The notes: a model not told the origin generated them from the sequence alone. Positions 7,986 through 17,008 are shown, numbered from the stretch's first letter. The stretch: 56,865 nt of DNA from Limnohabitans sp. Rim8 (GCA_945901045.1 CAMDKK010000021.1:1-56865); one strand, 5' to 3'. Made by a program: numbers and translations.

Positions 7986-8687
7986 ATGCTCAAACGACAG
8001 TTCAGTGCCTTCACCCTGATCTCTGCAGTATCGCTCATGGCACATTTTCGCGACGCGCAAGCGATATCCTGGGCCGATGTGACGGGAAACGACGCGTCAT
8101 CAGGACTGCAATTGGTGCTTGAAAAAGGCGCTGCCGCAGCGGTGGGCATGCTCGGCGCACAAGATGGTTTCATGGGCAATGACAAAGTGCGCATAGCCTT
8201 GCCGGGGCATTTGAATGAAGTCGCCAAATGGTTCAAGAAGATGGGCCAAGGCCAAAAAGTGGACGAATTGATCTTGGGTATGAACCGCGCGGCAGAGTCG
8301 GCCATGCCGATGGCAAAAGACATGCTGGTGGGCGCGGTCAAGTCGATGAGTCTGAGTGACGCAAAAACCATTTTGCTGGGTGGGGTCACTTCGGCCACGG
8401 ACTACTTCAACAGCAAAACCCGAGAGCCACTGGGTGTTAAATTTCTGCCAGTGATCACGCAAGCCACGGCCAAAGTGGGCTTGACAGAGAAATACAACGC
8501 GGTGGCAGGCAAAGCCGCCAGCTTAGGCATGCTCAAGCCGCAACAAGCCAGTGTAGAAGCCTACGTTACAGGCAAGGCATTGGACGGCTTGTACCTGATG
8601 ATTGCCGAAGAAGAAAAGAAAATCCGGCAAAATCCGATGGCCTCAGGCAGCGCTTTATTGGCCAAGGTCTTTGGCGCCAGCAAGTAA
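7986..8687 (+). CDS. DUF4197 family protein, exported
   Basis: A 233-residue protein of the uncharacterised DUF4197 family. After a signal peptide (MLKRQFSAFTLISAVSLMAH, then cleavage near DAQA) it shows the family marks: a KVRIALPGHL segment, the AAESAMPMAKDMLVGAVKSM helix, and DAKTILLGGVTSATDYFNSK followed by TREPLGVKF. No enzymatic motif is visible and the function is unknown. GGAAG lies eight bases before the ATG at 7986; a longer frame upstream runs through the divergent tlpA-like gene and is not credible. It ends seven bases from the convergent CoA-transferase. Confidence 0.82.
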   Translation: MLKRQFSAFTLISAVSLMAHFRDAQAISWADVTGNDASSGLQLVLEKGAAAAVGMLGAQDGFMGNDKVRIALPGHLNEVAKWFKKMGQGQKVDELILGMNRAAESAMPMAKDMLVGAVKSMSLSDAKTILLGGVTSATDYFNSKTREPLGVKFLPVITQATAKVGLTEKYNAVAGKAASLGMLKPQQASVEAYVTGKALDGLYLMIAEEEKKIRQNPMASGSALLAKVFGASK

Positions 8688-8694
8688 GCGCGGC

Positions 8695-9939
8695 TCAAAT
8701 CACGCCTTGCCCACGCATTTGGGCCAGTTGCGTGGCCGAGTAACCCAGCAACTGAGTCAACACCTCATCGGTATGTTGGCCCAACAAGGGGGGCGGCAAA
8801 TCCGTGCGAACAGGCGTTTCGCTGAGTTTGAGCGGGCTGGCCATCAAACGCAGTTTGGGCTCGATGGGGTGATTCCAGGACGTGATCATGTGACGCGCTT
8901 GCACATGCGGATCGGCCACCACCTCGGCCAAATTGTTGATGGCGCCGCAAGGCACTTTGGCCGCTTCCAACGCGGTTAACCATTCGGCTTTGCTGCGTGT
9001 TTTTAAGATAGCCTCAAGCAAAGGGACCAGCTCAGCACGGTTGATCACCCGGCCTGAGTTTTTGGCATAACGCGGGTCGGCGGCAATCTCGGGGTGACCA
9101 GCGACAGCGCAAAACTTGACAAACTGGCCATCGTTGCCCACGGCCAAGATCAAATGGTCCTTGACTCCGGGTGCCGCGTTGGGTGGTGCTTGGACCTCAA
9201 ACACCTGGTAAGGCACGATGTTTTGGTGCGCATTGCCCGCACGACCTGGCACTTTGCCACTCACCAGGTAGTTGGCACCCAGATTGGCGAGCATCGCCAC
9301 TTGGGTGTCCAACAGAGACATGTCCACCCATTGCCCTTGGCCGGTTTGATCGGCATGACGCAGCGCCGCCAAAATACCCACCGTGGCGTACATGCCGGTG
9401 AATAAATCGGCTACTGCGACCCCTACTTTCTGCGGGCCGCCGCCCAAATCGTCGCGCTCGCCGGTGATGCTCATCAAGCCGCCTATGCCTTGCACCGCAT
9501 AGTCGTAGCCTGCGCGGTCGGCATAGGGGCCTGTTTGGCCAAAACCAGTCACGCTGCAATACACCAACTTGGGGTTGAGTATTTTCAGACTGTCGTAATC
9601 CAGTCCGTACCGCGCCATGTCCCCAACCTTGAAGTTTTCAATGAACACATTGCAATGCAGCACCAATTCACGAATCAAGGCTTGGCCCACAGGCGAGGCA
9701 ATGTCGCAGGTCAGTGAGCGTTTATTCCGGTTGGTGCCCAAGAAGTAGGCTGCTTCGGCGGTGTCACGCCCTTGCGCGTCTTTCAAAAAAGGCGGCCCCC
9801 AGGTGCGTGTGTCGTCGCCCGTGACGGGGCGTTCGATTTTGATGACATCGGCGCCCAGATCCGCCAGGGTCTGGGTACACCATGGACCGGCCAATACGCG
9901 GGACAGGTCAAGAACGCGAATACCATGCAAAGAGTTCAT
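8695..9939 (-). CDS. CaiB/BaiF family (class III) CoA-transferase
   Basis: A 414-residue class III CoA-transferase that would move CoA between carboxylic acids; formyl-, succinyl- or carnitine-type substrates are all possible. The start MNSLHGIRVLDLSRVLAGPWCTQ and the DLGADVIKIERP strand are typical. The catalytic aspartate should be in RAGYDYAVQGIGGLM, followed by GVAVADLFTGMYATVGILAAL and GQWVDMSLLDTQ. The open frame continues 89 codons upstream but loses family similarity, so the ATG at 9939 is chosen. The substrate cannot be told from the sequence. The start lies 43 bases from the divergent lipoprotein gene. Confidence 0.9.
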   Translation of the reverse strand: MNSLHGIRVLDLSRVLAGPWCTQTLADLGADVIKIERPVTGDDTRTWGPPFLKDAQGRDTAEAAYFLGTNRNKRSLTCDIASPVGQALIRELVLHCNVFIENFKVGDMARYGLDYDSLKILNPKLVYCSVTGFGQTGPYADRAGYDYAVQGIGGLMSITGERDDLGGGPQKVGVAVADLFTGMYATVGILAALRHADQTGQGQWVDMSLLDTQVAMLANLGANYLVSGKVPGRAGNAHQNIVPYQVFEVQAPPNAAPGVKDHLILAVGNDGQFVKFCAVAGHPEIAADPRYAKNSGRVINRAELVPLLEAILKTRSKAEWLTALEAAKVPCGAINNLAEVVADPHVQARHMITSWNHPIEPKLRLMASPLKLSETPVRTDLPPPLLGQHTDEVLTQLLGYSATQLAQMRGQGVI

Positions 9940-9982
9940 GCTGTCATTGTCGCGAAATTCCGAAGCGCAGATGGACACGATA

Positions 9983-10507
9983 ATGACAGCCATGCGAATA
10001 TTTATTGGGCTCTGGGTGTGCTTGCTCACCGCCTGCCAACCCACACACAACTGGCGGGACGTCACTTTCGAGGGCACACAGCTCAAGGCCCAGTTGCCAT
10101 GCAAGCCAGATCGAGCCACCCGCGAAGTCACCATCGGGCAAGCCCAGGTGAAGTTGCAAGTTGCTGGCTGCGAGGCGGGCAATGGCATGTGGGTTGTCAT
10201 GACCACACGGATGAATCAAGGCCTAGACCCCTCTCAGGTGTTGCAAGGATGGCAGGCCGCCACTTGGCGTACCCTGCAAGCGGTGTCTCTTCAATCCAGG
10301 CCATGGCCTGCACCCCAGGCCGTGCCCGGCGCGGTGCGGGTCAGTGCAAACGGCAGTCAAGCCAACGGACAGCCCACGCAAGCGCAAGGGGTCTGGGTGG
10401 CCTGGCCTGAGGGCGATGGTGTGCAATGGGTTAACGCCATGGTCTACCAAACCCACATTCAGGCTGAGACGGCCGACACATTTTTTGAAGGCATCCGACG
10501 ACCATGA
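9983..10507 (+). CDS. Predicted lipoprotein of unknown function
   Basis: I do not recognise this family. The product (about 174 residues from ATG 9983; ATG 9992 is equally possible) starts with a short hydrophobic segment and a lipobox, LLTACQ, so it is probably an outer- or inner-membrane lipoprotein. The mature part has two further cysteines (LPCKPDR and AGCEAG) that could form a disulfide, and predicted beta structure. It overlaps the MFS transporter start by four bases (ATGA), so it is the first gene of the operon running into the PTS genes. A role in sensing or binding the transported substrate is only a guess. Confidence 0.65.
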   Translation: MTAMRIFIGLWVCLLTACQPTHNWRDVTFEGTQLKAQLPCKPDRATREVTIGQAQVKLQVAGCEAGNGMWVVMTTRMNQGLDPSQVLQGWQAATWRTLQAVSLQSRPWPAPQAVPGAVRVSANGSQANGQPTQAQGVWVAWPEGDGVQWVNAMVYQTHIQAETADTFFEGIRRP

Positions 10508-11760
10508 CTCTTTCCAAGGCGCACCCCTTGCTGTCACGCCGTTCTGCGATCACGGTATTTCTGGCCTTTGCCAGTGCTTATTTTCTTTCGACGTTGATTC
10601 GGGGCATCACGGCCACCTTATCCCCCACATTGACGGTCGAAATGGGCTTGAACGCCCGCGACCTGGGCTTGTTAGCCGGGGGCTATTTTCTGGGGTTTTC
10701 GTTCACCCAATTGCCATTGGGGTCGTGGCTTGATCGATTTGGGCCGAAAAAAGTTAATTTGGCATTTTTGGCCGTGGCCGTTTTGGGGTGTCTTGCTTTC
10801 GCCACAGCCACCAGCTTCATAGGTTTGCTGGCCGCACGCATGTTGTGCGGCGTGGGCTTGAGTGCTTGCTTGATGGCGCCCTTGACCGGATACCGCCGAT
10901 GGTTTGACGCCTCAGCCCAACTGCGTACCAACTCATGGATGCTGATGACCGGTTCGTTGGGCATGCTGATGTCAACTTTGCCAGTGCAATGGTTAATGCC
11001 CTTGTTCGGATGGCGCGCTTTGTTCGTTGGATTGGCCGTATTCGTCATGTTGACCATGTTGCTGATCGCCTGGCTGGTCCCTGCTTGGCAGAATGCCACA
11101 CCTGCAACAGATTCAGAAAAGTCTGTGACAGATTCTGGTTACAGCGAGGTCTGGCGAAACCGGTACTTCTGGCGCATGACGCCAGTGGGTTTCTTTTCTT
11201 ATGGAGGCATGGTGGCCATTCAGACCTTGTGGGCGGGGCCTTGGCTGACCGAAGTCGCGGGCTGGACATCGGTCGAGGCCGCGACGGGTTTGTTTGGCAT
11301 CAACTTCATCATGTTGTTGACGTTTTGGACATGGGGTTTGATCACACCCAAGCTTTCTCGGAACGGTATTCATCCTGATCTGCTGATCACCTGGGGCCTG
11401 CCTTTGAGCTTGGGGGTGATGTGCCTCTTGATCATTGGAGCAGATCAATTGGCAGGATGGACGGCCGTGGTTTTGGCCTTGTTTTGTCTGACCAGCAGTT
11501 TTGTGTCTTTGGCCCAGCCGGCCGTCGGGCAGGCCTTTCCTGCCGCCTTGGCAGGACGTGCATTGTCTGCCTACAACCTGGTGATATTTTCTGGCATCTT
11601 TGTTGTGCAATGGGGAATTGGTTTGGCGGTAGACCTTTTCAAAAGCTTGGGGTGGGGTACCGTGGCTTCATTCCAAGCGGCCATGACCGGCTTTTTGATC
11701 TGTTCCGTCATTTCCTACGGCTATTTCTTGTGGTCTAAGCCTGATAATCAGCAACCATGA
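10504..11760 (+). CDS. MFS transporter
   Basis: A 418-residue major facilitator with about twelve predicted membrane helices. The MFS signature between helices 2 and 3 is GSWLDRFGPKKVNLA (G-x-x-x-D-R-x-G), and RMLCGVGLSACLMAP fits helix 4. The substrate is unknown; the family includes nitrate, cyanate and organic-acid carriers. It overlaps the preceding lipoprotein gene by four bases and the EIIA gene by four bases, so it is translationally linked to a phosphotransferase cascade. That link suggests transport controlled by PTS phosphorylation state (inference). Confidence 0.88.
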   Translation: MTLSKAHPLLSRRSAITVFLAFASAYFLSTLIRGITATLSPTLTVEMGLNARDLGLLAGGYFLGFSFTQLPLGSWLDRFGPKKVNLAFLAVAVLGCLAFATATSFIGLLAARMLCGVGLSACLMAPLTGYRRWFDASAQLRTNSWMLMTGSLGMLMSTLPVQWLMPLFGWRALFVGLAVFVMLTMLLIAWLVPAWQNATPATDSEKSVTDSGYSEVWRNRYFWRMTPVGFFSYGGMVAIQTLWAGPWLTEVAGWTSVEAATGLFGINFIMLLTFWTWGLITPKLSRNGIHPDLLITWGLPLSLGVMCLLIIGADQLAGWTAVVLALFCLTSSFVSLAQPAVGQAFPAALAGRALSAYNLVIFSGIFVVQWGIGLAVDLFKSLGWGTVASFQAAMTGFLICSVISYGYFLWSKPDNQQP

Positions 11761-12200
11761 TCGGCATCCTCATCATCGCTCACGCTCCGCTGGCCAGTGC
11801 CCTGCGCGATTGCGCTCTGCACGTGTTTCCTGACTGTGGCTCGGGTGTGTTGGCCATTGATGTTCTGCCGAACGATGCCCCTGAAGACACCTTGGAGTCC
11901 GCAGCACACGCCTTAAACAGCTTAGGGACGCAAGAGGTTCTTTTGTTGACCGATGTCTTTGGCGCTACACCCTGCAACATTGCGCAAAAATTGACCGATG
12001 GCGTGCAAACCCGCTTGCTAGCAGGCGCCAACTTGCCAATGCTTTTGCGCAGTGTGTGCTACAGACACGAAAGCTTGGACGCCTTGACTGCGCGTGCCCA
12101 AGCGGGCGGTATTCAGGGCGTGATGCCGGTAGGCAGCACCGCACCACACCACCAATCTGGAAGATTAAATGCCACAAGCCAGCACGATCATCAGCAATAA
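11757..12200 (+). CDS. PTS EIIA component, mannose (EIIA-Man) family
   Basis: A stand-alone 147-residue EIIA of the mannose/sorbose type. The phosphoryl-acceptor histidine is His9 in MIGILIIAHAPLASAL, and LLLTDVFGATPCNIA is the second conserved segment. No membrane EIIC is encoded nearby, so it most likely regulates rather than imports sugar, as with the EIIA-HPr-EI sets of other betaproteobacteria. The final 15 or so residues are His/Gln-rich and are encoded in the 32-base overlap with ptsH, so this tail may be a by-product of the overlap. Confidence 0.9.
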   Translation: MIGILIIAHAPLASALRDCALHVFPDCGSGVLAIDVLPNDAPEDTLESAAHALNSLGTQEVLLLTDVFGATPCNIAQKLTDGVQTRLLAGANLPMLLRSVCYRHESLDALTARAQAGGIQGVMPVGSTAPHHQSGRLNATSQHDHQQ

Positions 12201-12438
12201 ATTAGGACTGCACGCGCGTGCATCGGCCAAGCTCACCAAACTGGCAGGGAGTTTTCCTTGCGAAGTCTGGATCGCCAAAGGCGAGCGCCGTGTGAATGCC
12301 AAAAGCATCATGGGGGTCATGATGTTGGCCGCAGGCTTTGGCAGTGAAGTCAGCATCGATACAGATGGCGAACAAGCCCAAGAAGCGCTGGACGCCCTGC
12401 TGGCGCAGATGGCCGACAAGTTCGGTGAGAGCGAATGA
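12169..12438 (+). CDS. ptsH: Phosphocarrier protein HPr
   Basis: HPr relays phosphate from enzyme I to EIIA. The 89-residue product has His15 in NKLGLHARASAKL, the EI-dependent phosphorylation site, and Ser46 in VNAKSIMGVMML, the site used by HPr kinase/phosphorylase. Keeping Ser46 in this context suggests that an hprK gene exists elsewhere in the genome. It overlaps the EIIA gene by 32 bases and ptsI by four, an unusually tight arrangement that would enforce fixed ratios. Confidence 0.95.
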   Translation: MPQASTIISNKLGLHARASAKLTKLAGSFPCEVWIAKGERRVNAKSIMGVMMLAAGFGSEVSIDTDGEQAQEALDALLAQMADKFGESE

Positions 12439-14183
12439 CATTCAGCATTCACGGTCTGGCAGTGGCACGCGGCATCGCTATCGGGCGGGCGGTGCTGGTG
12501 GCATCGAGCCGGCTGGATGTGGCCCACTACTTCATCACACCAGCACAAATTCCGACCGAGATTGAGCGTCTACGCCAAGCACGCGATGCGGTGGTGCAAG
12601 AGTTGCAGCGACTGCAGCACGACATGCCCAAGGATGCGCCACATGAACTGGCCGCGCTGCTCGACGTGCATTTGATGCTGTTGCAAGATGAATTGCTGGC
12701 CAAGAGCGTCAAGCATTGGATTGAAGACCGCCTGTACAACGCCGAATGGGCACTGACCAGCCAACTGGAAGTCATTGCAAGGCAGTTCGATGAAATGGAA
12801 GACCCCTACTTGCGCGAGCGCAAGGCCGATTTGGAGCAAGTGACCGAGCGGGTATTGCATTGCATGAAGGGCGGAGTTTCTCCTATTGCACAAACTCGGC
12901 CGACATCGCGGCCGCAACAAGAATTGCAATTGGGCGACACCATGGATGTGCCGCTGGTTTTGGTCGCGCATGATCTGTCGCCCGCCGACATGATCCAGTT
13001 CAAACAAAGTGTGTTTGTCGGCTTTGTCACCGATGTGGGTGGTAAAACGTCGCACACCGCCATAGTTGCCCGCAGCATGGACATTCCGGCCGTTGTCGGC
13101 GCACGCACGGCCAGTCAGTTGGTGCGACAGGATGATTGGGTCATCATCGACGGTGATGCGGGCGTGATCATTGTCGATCCCTCCCCCATCATCCTGGCCG
13201 AATACGGCTTCAAGCAACGCCAAGGCGACCTGGAGCGAGAACGTCTGACCCGCTTGCGGCACACCCCCGCCATCACGATGGACGGTCAAAAAATAGAATT
13301 GCTGGCCAACATCGAAATGCCCGAAGACACTAAAGCCGCCATGCAAGTGGGTGCGGTGGGCGTGGGCTTGTTCAGGAGTGAATTTTTATTCATGGGTCGC
13401 CAAGGGCACTTGCCTGACGAGGAAGAGCAGTTCGATGCCTACCGCCGCGCTGTGGAAGGCATGGCCGGCTTGCCCGTGACCATCCGCACCGTGGATGTGG
13501 GTGCAGACAAGCCCCTGGACGAAGCCCGTCACGATGCGGCGCACCTGAACCCAGCATTGGGATTGCGGGCGATTCGCTGGAGCCTGGCCGATCCGGCCAT
13601 GTTCCTCAATCAGCTGCGCGCCATATTGCGTGCCGCCGCACACGGTCAGGTTAACTTGCTGATTCCTATGCTGGCACACGCCAGTGAAATCCGGCAAACC
13701 GTGGCCCTGGTTGAGCAAGCCAAGCGCGATCTGGACCAACGGGGCCTTGCCTATGGCGCTGTGCGCTTGGGCGCCATGATCGAAATTCCAGCCGCTGCCT
13801 TGTCGCTGCGCCTGTTCCTGAAACACTTTGACTATTTGTCCATAGGCACCAACGACCTGATCCAGTACACCTTGGCCATTGACCGTGCCGACGAGTCGGT
13901 GGCGCATCTGTATGACCCGCTGCATCCAGCAGTGCTCAAGCTGGTGGCCGACACCATTACCGAATGCCAACGCCAAGGCAAGGGCGTGACGGTGTGCGGT
14001 GAAATGGCTGGCGACGTGACCATGACCCGTTTGCTGTTGGGCTTGGGTCTGCGCAGTTTCTCTATGCACCCTTCGCAGGTGCTGGCCGTCAAACAACAAA
14101 TCTTGCGTTCAGACACGGCCAAACTCAAAATTTGGGCTCAACGCATATTGGAGTCTGAAGACCCCGCCCAGTTGATGGGCTGA
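12435..14183 (+). CDS. ptsI: PTS enzyme I (phosphoenolpyruvate-protein phosphotransferase)
   Basis: Enzyme I takes phosphate from phosphoenolpyruvate and passes it to HPr. The 582-residue length is normal. Order of domains: HPr-binding helical domain (about 30-145), the swivelling domain with active His207 in GGKTSHTAIVARSMDIPAVVG (the run broken here at GGKTSHTAIVAR), then the PEP-binding barrel with GVGLFRSEFLFM, the NPALGLRAIR segment, the DYLSIGTNDLIQYTLA motif and VCGEMAGD. It overlaps ptsH by four bases and ends the operon. The convergent EamA gene ends 23 bases further on. Confidence 0.96.
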   Translation: MTFSIHGLAVARGIAIGRAVLVASSRLDVAHYFITPAQIPTEIERLRQARDAVVQELQRLQHDMPKDAPHELAALLDVHLMLLQDELLAKSVKHWIEDRLYNAEWALTSQLEVIARQFDEMEDPYLRERKADLEQVTERVLHCMKGGVSPIAQTRPTSRPQQELQLGDTMDVPLVLVAHDLSPADMIQFKQSVFVGFVTDVGGKTSHTAIVARSMDIPAVVGARTASQLVRQDDWVIIDGDAGVIIVDPSPIILAEYGFKQRQGDLERERLTRLRHTPAITMDGQKIELLANIEMPEDTKAAMQVGAVGVGLFRSEFLFMGRQGHLPDEEEQFDAYRRAVEGMAGLPVTIRTVDVGADKPLDEARHDAAHLNPALGLRAIRWSLADPAMFLNQLRAILRAAAHGQVNLLIPMLAHASEIRQTVALVEQAKRDLDQRGLAYGAVRLGAMIEIPAAALSLRLFLKHFDYLSIGTNDLIQYTLAIDRADESVAHLYDPLHPAVLKLVADTITECQRQGKGVTVCGEMAGDVTMTRLLLGLGLRSFSMHPSQVLAVKQQILRSDTAKLKIWAQRILESEDPAQLMG

Positions 14184-14206
14184 TTGCGCGGCTTTTTGCG
14201 GATAAG

Positions 14207-15049
14207 TTATGCCTTGCGAGTACCCACCCAAGCTGCACCCACAATCAAAGCCGCAGACAACGCCAACGACAGACTGGGCCTCTCGCCTCGAACCCACAAC
14301 AACAGCATGGTTGAGCCCAGCGGTGTCAAAAAACTGAGTACACCAATTTGGCGCGCATCGCCCAATTTGAGCGCTGCATCCCACAAGTAAAACGCCGCAC
14401 CCAAGGGGCCGAGGCCCATGGCGATCAGGTACAGCCAGTCAATTGAGCTCAAGGCCGTGGCCGGCTCCAGCGCCACATGGCATAAGAGTGCCAGCAAGCC
14501 AGACACCAGACCGAACAGGCCCAAAGCGGCCGTAGTAAAGCCGGCCACCCGCTGAGTCATCAAGGAATAACTGGCCCAGACAAAAGCGGCACCTAACGCC
14601 CAGACATAACCCCAGCTCGGGACGACCGCCAAGCTTTGCCCTGCGGTGATGGCCAGGGCGGCACCGGCAAAACCTATCAGGCCTGCCATCAGGTGTTGGG
14701 GCGTCGCCTTCGTGCCGGGTAAAAACCGGGGCGCCATCACCACCATGCCCAAAGGCCACAGGTAGTTGATCAAATTAGCTTGAACCGGTGGCGCATCACG
14801 CAGCGCCATGAACAGCAAAAAGTGGTAACCAAACAAGCCGTAAACACCCAGCGCCAAGGTGCTCAAAGGCACGCGCAAAACGCGCCAGTCAAAACGCGAC
14901 AGCGGCAAAGACACCAAACTGCCAATCAAGAGTGCAACGCCGGTCAGCAAAAAAGGGGGGATGTGTTGCAACGCAACTCCCAGTGTGGCAAGGCTGACCC
15001 ACAAGGCCATGGCGCTCAAGGCCAATACATTTGCACGTGTGAAGATCAT
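14207..15049 (-). CDS. DMT superfamily (EamA) transporter
   Basis: A 280-residue membrane protein with ten predicted helices in two EamA repeats. The first half contains YGLFGYHFLLFMALRDAPPV, and ANLINYLWPLGMVVMAP; the second contains WASYSLMTQRVAGF and LGPLGAAFYLWDAALKLGD with IGVLSFLTPLGSTMLLL. This is close to the YddG-type aromatic amino-acid exporters and related metabolite exporters, but the substrate cannot be assigned. A TTG start at 15079 would add ten residues; I prefer the ATG at 15049 just before the first helix. Confidence 0.84.
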   Translation of the reverse strand: MIFTRANVLALSAMALWVSLATLGVALQHIPPFLLTGVALLIGSLVSLPLSRFDWRVLRVPLSTLALGVYGLFGYHFLLFMALRDAPPVQANLINYLWPLGMVVMAPRFLPGTKATPQHLMAGLIGFAGAALAITAGQSLAVVPSWGYVWALGAAFVWASYSLMTQRVAGFTTAALGLFGLVSGLLALLCHVALEPATALSSIDWLYLIAMGLGPLGAAFYLWDAALKLGDARQIGVLSFLTPLGSTMLLLWVRGERPSLSLALSAALIVGAAWVGTRKA

Positions 15050-15213
15050 GATGTCGGAAGAAAAAGCAAAGGTGGGCAATCATGTACAGCGCCCGCCAAG
15101 CACGGCGTCTTCAACAGATTCATTGAAGATCAGCTTCGCTATGGACAATAAGAGGAGAGCATTGCAAAAGTTTTTTTCATAAAACCATTTGCATAATAAG
15201 TCATTCTTGCAGC

Positions 15214-15248
15214 AAAACGGCCAAGCGGTTTTGAGCCCGCTTGGCCGT
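15214..15248 (-). terminator. Probable terminator after the amidase gene
   Basis: A perfect 12-bp inverted repeat, ACGGCCAAGCGG at 15217-15228 and CCGCTTGGCCGT at 15237-15248, with an 8-base loop, is followed on the minus strand by four T residues (15214-15217). A second smaller stem, CCGGCC/GGCCGG at 15264-15279, lies between it and the amidase stop. The stem is strong but the T run short. Confidence 0.6.
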
Positions 15249-15283
15249 GATGTGGAAGTCCAACCGGCCACTTGGCCGGATTT

Positions 15284-16903
15284 TTAGATGGCGGGCGCTT
15301 TGAGCGAGCCCCAAACGCCTTCGATGCCCATGCCAATAGCAAGCAAATTAGCGTCGCTTCCTAAGGGGCCGTCAATCTGCATGCCCACGGGCAAGCCACC
15401 AGCCGTTAGACCCGCAGGGATTGACAGGCTGGGGATGCCGGCATTAGTGCAAGGATCGGTATTGCGGATGCAAGTGCCAAAGGTGTCGCCCGTTTTCGCA
15501 ACGCCACCGACTGTGTACTTGACTTCGCTGGAACCTTTGGCTGCATCGATCTTGGGCGCTGCCAAGAGAGTCGTTGGGAACAAAACACACTCTACGCCTG
15601 CCGCAGCAAAGTAGTCTTTGTAGAGTTTTTGCAGTTGTGCGCGGCCACCTGACGTGGGGACCATGGCCGCGTCATAAGCGGCGGCAAACACATCACCCGC
15701 AATCGCGCCAAAAGCACCGATCACGTCAGGGCTGGCCAATCCGGCTTGCACTTGTGCAACGGTGGTAACGGGCGCGCTGTTGGCGCTCAAGTAAGCAGGA
15801 ATCGCTGCGACGGGTTCGTGCAATGCAATTGGGAAAGAGATCGCGTCGTTGAGCGCCATAATGCCGTTCAAATCAGCCGTGCTGGCCTCCACAAAAACCA
15901 CGCCAGCATCTGCCAGCTTTTTCTTCGCTGCATCAGCCACAGTCTTCACGCTGTCATCCAGATCCTTCCAGAAGGCAGAGGGAAGACCGATCTTCAGACC
16001 TTTAAGCGCTTTGGCTGTTGGCACAGTACCGCCCGTGATGACGGCATCGAGCAAAGCAATGTCGGCAACGGTGCGGGCCATGGGGCCAACGGTGTCGCGC
16101 GTAGTGCTGATCGGCAGCGCGTCATTGACGCCATCGGCGTAACGGCGGCCTTTGCCGGCGCCATCGCCAACGGAGGGGCGAAAGCCCGCAATGCCAGAAA
16201 AAGATGCAGGCTCTCTTGTCGAGCCACCTGTATCCGTGCCCAAACCTGCGGGTGCAAAGCGTGCGGCCAAAGCGACGGCAGTGCCACCGGATGAGCCCCC
16301 CGGAATGCGACTGGTGTCGTAGGGGTTTTTACAAGGACGTGTGGCCATCTTGCTGATGGGGTCGATGCCCAAAGTGAAGTTGGTGCTGGTGATACCAAAA
16401 GCCCACTCATGCAAATTGGATTTGCCCAACACAATGGCGCCGGCATCGATCAGTTTTTGCAGCGAAGGCGCGTTGGTCGTGGGCTGGAAGTTGCGCAGTG
16501 AATAAGTGCCGCCGGTGGTCTTCATACCTTTGGTGTTGATGTTGTCTTTAACGACAATGGGCAAACCGGCCAAGGCCCCCAGTGCTTTGCCGGCAGCGCG
16601 GTCGGCATCGAACTGTTTGGCAGCAGCCATGGCGCCGACTTCGTCGAGTGTGATCATGGCGTTCAAGTCGGACACCGCTTTGGCGCGGGAGATCAAGGTG
16701 CTCACATAGGTTGTTGCGCTCAGGTTGCCTGACCTGAGAGCCGCTACTGCTTGCGTAGCGGTCAAGGCCAGTTGCTCATCCGAAGATAGGAATGGCGTCG
16801 AATCGCCGCCGCAGGCCACCAAGGCGGTGCTGCCGAGCAAGCTCGAGGCTGAAATGGCGCCCGATGTTTTGAAAAAGTTTCGTCGTGAGGGTGAATGTTG
16901 CAT
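15284..16903 (-). CDS. Exported amidase (amidase signature family), Tat lipoprotein-like
   Basis: A 539-residue amidase-signature enzyme that would hydrolyse an amide of unknown identity. The catalytic Ser-cisSer-Lys triad is present: Lys in PIVVKDNINTKG, the cis-serine in GTDTGGSTREPAS, and the nucleophile region IPGGSSGGTAVALAAR. The N terminus has a twin-arginine signal (SRRNFFKTSGAI) followed by a hydrophobic stretch ending in a lipobox, TALVAC, so it is probably exported folded and anchored as a lipoprotein. An AGGAGA site precedes ATG 16903; the open frame extends 14 codons upstream. The adjacent LuxR gene and a shared dyad suggest control by that regulator. Confidence 0.88.
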   Translation of the reverse strand: MQHSPSRRNFFKTSGAISASSLLGSTALVACGGDSTPFLSSDEQLALTATQAVAALRSGNLSATTYVSTLISRAKAVSDLNAMITLDEVGAMAAAKQFDADRAAGKALGALAGLPIVVKDNINTKGMKTTGGTYSLRNFQPTTNAPSLQKLIDAGAIVLGKSNLHEWAFGITSTNFTLGIDPISKMATRPCKNPYDTSRIPGGSSGGTAVALAARFAPAGLGTDTGGSTREPASFSGIAGFRPSVGDGAGKGRRYADGVNDALPISTTRDTVGPMARTVADIALLDAVITGGTVPTAKALKGLKIGLPSAFWKDLDDSVKTVADAAKKKLADAGVVFVEASTADLNGIMALNDAISFPIALHEPVAAIPAYLSANSAPVTTVAQVQAGLASPDVIGAFGAIAGDVFAAAYDAAMVPTSGGRAQLQKLYKDYFAAAGVECVLFPTTLLAAPKIDAAKGSSEVKYTVGGVAKTGDTFGTCIRNTDPCTNAGIPSLSIPAGLTAGGLPVGMQIDGPLGSDANLLAIGMGIEGVWGSLKAPAI

Positions 16904-16980
16904 GCGGTGTCTCCTGAATGAAATCGTGCACAAGGCTTTGTGCAAATTTCATACTAAGGAGAGATGGCGCAACACGGTAT

Positions 16981-16998
16981 CCCTCAAATTGAGGAGGG
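16981..16998. promoter_or_regulatory. Candidate LuxR-type operator upstream of the amidase gene
   Basis: CCCTCAAATTGAGGAGGG contains the perfect dyad CCTCAA-A-TTGAGG. It lies 78-95 bases upstream of the amidase ATG. On the minus strand it reads CCCTCCTCAATTTGAGGG, sharing its first 13 bases, CCCTCCTCAATTT, with the element at 17831-17852 before luxR. Two matching dyads at similar distances from two adjacent genes suggest one regulator. Confidence 0.5.
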
Positions 16999-17008
16999 TG
17001 AAAACCAC

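Noticed and set aside
13386-14099. A minus-strand frame over ptsI
   Set aside because: Antisense to a fully conserved enzyme I gene; the composition is His/Gln-rich as expected for a shadow frame.
15214-15279. Short CRISPR-like repeat cluster (GGCCAAG/CTTGGCC copies)
   Set aside because: The copies are the arms of two hairpins, without regular spacers; they fit a terminator better.
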